From the NCBI GenBank assembly GCA_013373385.1, contig JABXHX010000014.1, positions 1 to 37,965 of the forward strand: DNA of 37,965 nucleotides, written 5' to 3'. Source of the DNA: Flavobacteriaceae bacterium (lineage in GTDB: Bacteria; Bacteroidota; Bacteroidia; Flavobacteriales; Flavobacteriaceae). The notes beneath the pieces were generated by a model. It was not told where the DNA came from. It ran no database searches and was given only the letters and a program-made list of their open reading frames with translations. Positions within the stretch are counted from its first letter, which is position 1; the number at the start of each line of letters is the position of its first letter. This document shows positions 33,255-37,965 of the stretch, piece after piece. The position numbers and the translations under genes are program-made.

Positions 33255-35633
33255 TTATTCTTTTAATTGTTTTCCTAAAATATTTGTCATTATGGTTGTA
33301 AAAATAACTATAGTAATTGAACTCAACGGCATTAAAATAGCTGCAATTACTGGTTGTAACTGACCCGTTACTGCAAAATACAGTCCTACAACATTATAGC
33401 ATAAAGATAATACAAAACTATATTTAATTATTTGAATGGCTCTTTTTGATAGTTTTAAATACATTGGTATGTACTTAAATTTCTGTGCGTCTAAAATAGC
33501 ATCGCAGGCAGGAGAAAACACATTGATATTTTCTGATAGTGAAATCCCTACATCACTTTGCGCCAAAGCACCTGCATCATTTAAACCATCGCCAACCATC
33601 AATACTTTATTTCCTTTTTCTTGCATGTTTTGTATGTATGATAATTTGTCTTCTGGCTTTTGATTGAAAGAAAAAGTAACTTTTTTAGGCAATTGCTTTT
33701 CTAAATAAGTCAATTCTCCTTCATTATCACCAGAAAGTACAGATAGATTGTATCCTTTTTCTAATTGATGAAACACAGTGTTCATTGCTGGTCTGTAGGT
33801 GTTTGTAAACACAAACTTCCCTTTATAAATTTCATTTATACCAATATGTATTGCTGTTTCAAATAGCTGATCTGTTGTGCTATTTGCTACAAAAGTACTT
33901 GAACCAACTTTGTAAGACCTATCTTTAACCGCTGCCTCAATTCCTTTACCTGTGTATTCTTTGTAAGTATTTAATTCAATATTTTCTACTACACCTAGGC
34001 TTGCATATAACATTCTGCTCAACGGATGATTCGAAATTTTTACTATGTTAGCTAACACCTTATATTCTTCTGGAGCAAGCTCATCACCATCATATTCAAT
34101 TTGGTTTTTCTTTGTTGTTGTTAAGGTTCCGGTTTTGTCAAAAATAACCGTATCTATTGCTGCCATTTTTTCTATGACTGCGGCATTTTTTAAATAGAAT
34201 TTCTTTTTTCCTAAAATACGCAACAAATTACCTAAAGTAAAAGGAGCTGCCAAGGCAATGGCACAAGGACAAGCAATAATTAACACTGCAGTAAAAACAT
34301 TTAACGCTTTAGTAGCATCTGTTAGCATCCAAAAAACGGTAGCAATTGTAGCAACAGATAGCACAAAAATGGTAAAGCGTTTGCTAATGGTATCTGTTAA
34401 GTTTTTAAACTTAGATACATTGTCTTTATTAAAAACATCGTTGCTCCACAACTGTGTTAAATAACTTTGTGAAACTGTTTTTAACACTTCCATTTCTATA
34501 ATTCCGTTTAGCTGCTTTCCTCCAGCAAAAATTTTGTCGCCCGATTTTTTTTCAACGGCTAGTGATTCTCCTGTAACAAAACTATAATCAATTGTTGCTA
34601 TACCGTTTATTAAAATACCATCAACAGGAATCAACTCCTGATTTCTAATAAGCAATCTATCTCCTTTTTTTACGTCGTAAATCTGGATATTTTCTTCTTT
34701 CTTATCTGTTGTAATTTTAGTAACCGCAATTGGAAAGTAGGATTTAAAATCGCGCTCAAAAGACAAGAAACTGTATGTTTTTTGCTGAAAAAACTTCCCT
34801 ATCAACAAAAAGAAAACTAAACCTGTTAAACTATCAAAAAAGCCAGTACCTAAATCAAACACCACCTCTACAACACTCCTCACAAACAATACTGTTACGC
34901 CCAATGCAATAGGAACATCTATATTTAACAACTTAGATTTTATGCCTTTATAAGCCGATATAAAATATCCTTTAGCTGAATAAAGAACTACGGGTAGAGA
35001 AAAACTAAGCATTAGCCATCTGAATACATATTTATATTGCTCTAACCAATATTCATTTACCTCGAAATACTCTGGAAACGATAAAAACATGACATTACCA
35101 AAAGCAAAACCTGCAATGGCAAGTTGGTAAATTAATGTTCTGTCTATTTTCTTTTTACCTACTTCGTAATCTTCTAAACTTATATAGGGCTCGTAGCCTA
35201 TTGAGCTTAATAAGACTACAATTTCTTTTAAACTTATTGCTGCAGAATTGTATGTAATTCTTATCGTTTTTTTAGGGAAGTTAACTTGTGAAGCAATGAT
35301 ACTTTTTTGTAACTTATGTAGATTTTCTAATATCCAAATACAAGAACTACAGTGTATGTGAGGTATATATAATGACACTACTTGTTTGTTGTTATCATCA
35401 AATTCTAACAGTTTTTGAACAATCTGTTGATTGTCTAAAAAATCGTACTTTCCTTGAATTTCTTCTGGTATTGCACCTGGGTTTTGCTCTAAATCGTAAT
35501 AACAAGTCAAATCGTTTTCTGAAAAAATCTCAAAAACCGTTTTACAACCATTGCAACAAAAATATTTATCATCTGTTGTAATAGACTTATTATCACAAAC
35601 ATTACCACAGTGGTAACATAGCAAGTCACTCAT
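33255..35633 (-). CDS. ccoI: Copper-translocating P-type ATPase, CcoI/FixI type
   Basis: A 792-residue P1B ATPase. The N-terminus has a Cys-rich metal-binding segment (CYHCGNVC, FCCNGCKTVF), then an HMA domain with HCSSCIW near 95. The CPC motif lies at about 455-457 (ACPCAIALAAP), the phosphorylation motif DKTGTLT near 500, and the hinge VGDGLNDAGAL towards the C-terminus. This architecture with the Cys-rich lead is typical of ATPases feeding copper to cbb3 oxidase, which the neighbouring cluster encodes. The transcript unit continues with deoD and hemN. Confidence 0.9.
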   Translation of the reverse strand: MSDLLCYHCGNVCDNKSITTDDKYFCCNGCKTVFEIFSENDLTCYYDLEQNPGAIPEEIQGKYDFLDNQQIVQKLLEFDDNNKQVVSLYIPHIHCSSCIWILENLHKLQKSIIASQVNFPKKTIRITYNSAAISLKEIVVLLSSIGYEPYISLEDYEVGKKKIDRTLIYQLAIAGFAFGNVMFLSFPEYFEVNEYWLEQYKYVFRWLMLSFSLPVVLYSAKGYFISAYKGIKSKLLNIDVPIALGVTVLFVRSVVEVVFDLGTGFFDSLTGLVFFLLIGKFFQQKTYSFLSFERDFKSYFPIAVTKITTDKKEENIQIYDVKKGDRLLIRNQELIPVDGILINGIATIDYSFVTGESLAVEKKSGDKIFAGGKQLNGIIEMEVLKTVSQSYLTQLWSNDVFNKDNVSKFKNLTDTISKRFTIFVLSVATIATVFWMLTDATKALNVFTAVLIIACPCAIALAAPFTLGNLLRILGKKKFYLKNAAVIEKMAAIDTVIFDKTGTLTTTKKNQIEYDGDELAPEEYKVLANIVKISNHPLSRMLYASLGVVENIELNTYKEYTGKGIEAAVKDRSYKVGSSTFVANSTTDQLFETAIHIGINEIYKGKFVFTNTYRPAMNTVFHQLEKGYNLSVLSGDNEGELTYLEKQLPKKVTFSFNQKPEDKLSYIQNMQEKGNKVLMVGDGLNDAGALAQSDVGISLSENINVFSPACDAILDAQKFKYIPMYLKLSKRAIQIIKYSFVLSLCYNVVGLYFAVTGQLQPVIAAILMPLSSITIVIFTTIMTNILGKQLKE

Positions 35634-35659
35634 ACTTATTTCCTCTAAAATGCCTAATG

Positions 35660-35668
35660 CAAAGGTTA
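35660..35668 (-). promoter_or_regulatory. Candidate -7 element of ccoI-deoD-hemN
   Basis: On the minus strand this reads TAACCTTTG, a TAnnTTTG-like element with one extra base between TA and TTTG. It is centred about 32-33 bp from the FNR-type box, the same distance as at the oxidase operon, which is the main reason to accept it. Confidence 0.4.
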
Positions 35669-35690
35669 AAGATAAGTTAAATTAAAAATA

Positions 35691-35702
35691 TGATAATTAT
35701 CA
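35691..35702. promoter_or_regulatory. FNR-type box in the divergent ccoI/fnr-like promoter
   Basis: TGATAATTATCA is a perfect 12-bp palindrome matching TGAT-N4-ATCA. For ccoI it sits about 40 bp upstream of the predicted transcript start, an activating position. For the divergent Fnr-like gene it overlaps the -33 region, where binding would more likely repress. Confidence 0.7.
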
Positions 35703-35711
35703 GTTTTTGAG

Positions 35712-35719
35712 TATATTTG
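35712..35719 (+). promoter_or_regulatory. Promoter -7 element of the Fnr-like regulator gene
   Basis: TATATTTG is a perfect TAnnTTTG match, 28 bp before the ATG at 35748. The FNR-type box ends ten bases upstream. Confidence 0.55.
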
Positions 35720-35747
35720 GCTAAACCTAAAATTATATATTTTTACT

Positions 35748-36434
35748 ATGGCCAAATGCGAACAATGCATTGTAAAGCAATTAAACTCACTTAAAACATT
35801 AACAAAGTCAGAGCTACTTAGAATTTCTGCTTGTAAAACTAGTCAATTTGTAAAAAAAGGTGATGTTATTTTTGATGAAGGAGAGCATTTGAATGGTGTC
35901 TTTTGTATAAGTAGCGGTATTTGCAAAGTCTCAAAAATGAGTTCTAATGGTAGAGAGCAAATAATCCATTTGGTAAATAAAGGTAGTATCTTAGGTGAGC
36001 GTAGTTTGGTGAACGATGAAGTTGCTAATTTAAAAGCAACAGCCATTAGCGACATGGAGGTTTGTTTTATTCCGAGGGAAGAAATCATTAGTGATTTAAA
36101 GAAAAATCCAGATTTTACCATGAGTCTTTTAAAAGATATGGCTAGCTCACTGAAAAATGCAGATAATACCATTGTAGACATGGCTCAAAAAACAGTTAAA
36201 CAACGTTTGGCAGAAATGCTATTAAACTTAGAAGCTAGTTTTGGTTACAATTCTGATCATGTATTAGACATCCACCTATCTAGAGAAGATATTGCTAATA
36301 TTATTGGTACAGCAACCGAATCAGCAATTCGCTTACTCTCTGAGTTTAAAAAAGACAACGTTATTACCTTAAAAGGAAAAAATATTTCTATTATAGACAT
36401 CCCTAAGCTTAAAAAAATTGCACAAGGATTTTAA
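35748..36434 (+). CDS. Fnr-like transcriptional regulator
   Basis: A 228-residue Crp/Fnr-family protein. Cysteines C4 and C7 form an N-terminal CEQC motif, and C28, C52, C58 and one in MEVCFIPREE follow, so an iron-sulfur or haem cofactor is possible but not proven. The cyclic-nucleotide-binding-like beta-roll covers about 25-125, a long dimer helix about 125-160, and the winged helix has LSREDIANIIGTATESAIRLLSEF, in which the E-S-x-x-R pattern resembles FNR recognition helices. It probably binds the boxes at 31157 and 35691 and controls the oxidase cluster. The stop is directly followed by the next gene. Confidence 0.9.
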   Translation: MAKCEQCIVKQLNSLKTLTKSELLRISACKTSQFVKKGDVIFDEGEHLNGVFCISSGICKVSKMSSNGREQIIHLVNKGSILGERSLVNDEVANLKATAISDMEVCFIPREEIISDLKKNPDFTMSLLKDMASSLKNADNTIVDMAQKTVKQRLAEMLLNLEASFGYNSDHVLDIHLSREDIANIIGTATESAIRLLSEFKKDNVITLKGKNISIIDIPKLKKIAQGF

Positions 36435-37487
36435 TTGCTTTTACTATTGAAAAAACTTTGGTACAACTTTTTTAAATTTTACATTTCTACGGGACTGTTT
36501 TTTTACACCAAAAAAATAAAAATAACAGGCAAAGAAAATATTCCTAAGAAAGGCGCAGTGCTATTTACAGTCAACCACCCTAATGGTTTAATAGATCCAT
36601 TAATGGTTGCTACAAATACCCCAAGAATTACGCATTATTTGGTAAGAGCTGCTGTTTTTAAAAAACCAATTGTCAAAAAGTTCTTAGCTACATTAAACTT
36701 AATGCCTATTTATAGAATACGAGATGGTGTAAAAGAACTTTCTAAAAACACACAAGTTTTTAACGATTGCTTTGAAATACTAAACCAACAACAAGCTTTG
36801 ATGATTTTTCCTGAAGGGAGTCATGATAGAAAAAGAACCGTTAGACCTTTAAGCAAAGGGTTTACTCGAATTTTATTTGGAGCTTTAGAACACTATCCAG
36901 AATTAAAAATCAATGTGATTCCAGTCGGAGTTACCTATCAAAACGCAAGTCAGTTTCCAAGTAAAATTGCCATACATTTTGGCAAACCCATTCTTGCTAA
37001 CGCGCATTATGACAAGAATAAACTGAACGAATCAATTTCTCTACTTAAAGAAAAAGTTGCTTCACAGCTTAGAGAATTGTCTGTACATATTCCGTTAGAT
37101 AAAAATTACCAAAACACGTTGCAAAACTTAAATTTGAACAATGTAGACTTTACAGAAGTTAGCAAAGTAAATAAAATGATAAAGACAGGTAAAATTTTAA
37201 AAAGCAGTAACACTTTTAACTTTGCAAAAGTATTTTATATTTTACTGATAATAAACAGTTTTGCTCCTTGGATTGTATGGAAATTGATGGCTAAAAAAGT
37301 CGATGAAATTGAGTTTGTTGATACCTTTAGATTTGGAATTGGCATCAGTATTTTTCCACTATTTTATTGTATCCAAACATATATAGTGTATCAATTGTAT
37401 GGCACTCAAATAGCTGGCATCTATTTTGTAGTTTCTCTACTAATTGCATTGCTGTACAGCAAACTTTCTACTACTCCAACAGAATAG
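36435..37487 (+). CDS. PlsC-type lysophospholipid acyltransferase
   Basis: A 350-residue membrane-associated acyltransferase. The catalytic block is VNHPNGLIDPLM with H48 and D54, an HX5D spacing instead of the usual HX4D, followed by the glycerol-phosphate-binding motif MIFPEGSHDRKRT near 123. Two hydrophobic segments near the C-terminus anchor it. It would transfer acyl chains to a phospholipid precursor. The start is TTG at 36435, immediately after the Fnr-like stop; another in-frame TTG lies at 36447 and no ATG is near. The 3' end overlaps the convergent hydrolase gene by 17 bp. Confidence 0.82.
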   Translation: MLLLLKKLWYNFFKFYISTGLFFYTKKIKITGKENIPKKGAVLFTVNHPNGLIDPLMVATNTPRITHYLVRAAVFKKPIVKKFLATLNLMPIYRIRDGVKELSKNTQVFNDCFEILNQQQALMIFPEGSHDRKRTVRPLSKGFTRILFGALEHYPELKINVIPVGVTYQNASQFPSKIAIHFGKPILANAHYDKNKLNESISLLKEKVASQLRELSVHIPLDKNYQNTLQNLNLNNVDFTEVSKVNKMIKTGKILKSSNTFNFAKVFYILLIINSFAPWIVWKLMAKKVDEIEFVDTFRFGIGISIFPLFYCIQTYIVYQLYGTQIAGIYFVVSLLIALLYSKLSTTPTE

Positions 37488-37965
37488 CTTCTTGTACCAA
37501 ACGTTGAATTTCTGTTCTAATATTTTCTTTAATCAAACCACTATTTTCCATAGTTGGGTATACTCTATTCGATAAAAACACGTAGACCATTTCAGTCTTT
37601 GGATCTGCCCAAGCATAAGCTCCTGTAAATCCGCTATGTCCAAAACTTTCATCAGAGACACATCCACAGGTAGCTTCCACTTCTGGATCTAACTGTGGTT
37701 TATCAAAACCTAAACCTCTACGGACTTCTTGTGCTTTGTAATAGCGTTTGTTAAACTGCTGTAATACACTGCTTTTTAAATATCTTTTACCGCCATAATA
37801 TCCTTTTTGCAAATACAGCTGCATTATTTTTGCTACGTCGTTTGCATTGGAAAATAATCCCGCATGTCCACCAACACCACCTTGCATTGCAGCCCCCATA
37901 TCGTGTACATAACCGTGCAACAACTGATGTCTAAAATACTGGTCCTTTTCTGTAGGTATAATTTC
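37471..37965 (-). CDS. Serine hydrolase (beta-lactamase-like) C-terminal part, partial
   Basis: The frame is open from the right window edge to a stop at 37471, giving 164 residues of the C-terminus. It contains LHGYVHDMGAAMQGGVGGHAGLFSNANDVAKIMQ, RRGLGFDKPQLDPE and SFGHSGFTGAYAWADPKTEMVYVFLSNRVYP, where the HSGFTG segment stands for the third beta-lactamase-type motif. In flavobacteria this exact C-terminus usually belongs to a large lipoprotein fusing a GH3 glycosidase and a serine hydrolase; the GH3 part, if present, is outside the window. Confidence 0.85.
   Translation of the reverse strand, partial: EIIPTEKDQYFRHQLLHGYVHDMGAAMQGGVGGHAGLFSNANDVAKIMQLYLQKGYYGGKRYLKSSVLQQFNKRYYKAQEVRRGLGFDKPQLDPEVEATCGCVSDESFGHSGFTGAYAWADPKTEMVYVFLSNRVYPTMENSGLIKENIRTEIQRLVQEAILLE

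Overview
The window reads as a chromosomal segment of a low-GC Bacteroidota bacterium, most likely a marine member of the Flavobacteriaceae. The reasons are the AT-rich composition, Bacteroidetes-type -7 promoter elements (TAnnTTTG) in front of many genes, a fused CcoN-CcoO oxidase subunit with a monoheme CcoP, and family markers such as DUF4834, DUF5683, DUF6122, DUF4159, WbqC-like and YfhO. I cannot name the genus from sequence alone. I saw no tRNA, rRNA, CRISPR array, insertion sequence or phage gene.

Layout. (1) 1-6209, minus strand: a partial, repeat-rich secreted adhesin-like protein, then a LytTR response regulator, then a large propeller-type sensor kinase. Five copies of a TGTCGTRAA motif lie in front of the adhesin and two in front of the regulator, all in the same orientation and mostly about 21 bp apart. 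The regulator probably controls both the adhesin and itself. (2) 6380-11606, plus strand: housekeeping run parA-parB-DUF5683-dapB-lepB-WbqC-like, followed by a Crp-like regulator (11655-12230), a terminator and a small DUF6122 membrane protein. (3) 12673-17690, minus strand: a compact surface-glycan locus (flippase, wecB, two glycosyltransferases), then YfhO and DUF4834 (17780-20441). (4) 20613-24979, plus strand: an outer-membrane protein, GNAT-like protein, rsmE, DUF4159 and a bile acid:sodium symporter family protein. (5) 25033-35633, minus strand: a cbb3 oxidase cluster (ccoS-ccoNO-ccoQ-ccoP-ccoG-fixH-TauE/SafE-like) and an upstream unit ccoI-deoD-hemN. (6) 35748-37487, plus strand: an Fnr-like regulator and a PlsC-type acyltransferase, ending convergently on a partial serine hydrolase.

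How the genes work together. Region 5 supplies what a high-affinity oxidase needs: structural subunits, assembly factors, a copper ATPase and oxygen-independent haem synthesis. Perfect FNR-type boxes (TGAT-N4-ATCA) stand in front of both transcription units, each about 33 bp upstream of the -7 element, and the Fnr-like gene diverges from one of them. This looks like a self-contained low-oxygen regulon. The glycan locus would make or export a polymer probably containing ManNAc, but it lacks a visible polymerase and initiating transferase.

The least described parts are the LytTR-adhesin circuit at the left end, a 24-bp perfect palindrome overlapping the promoter of the outer-membrane protein at 20613, and a TauE/SafE-like protein with a His/Met/Cys-rich tail in the oxidase cluster. 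Five genes appear to start at TTG or GTG.
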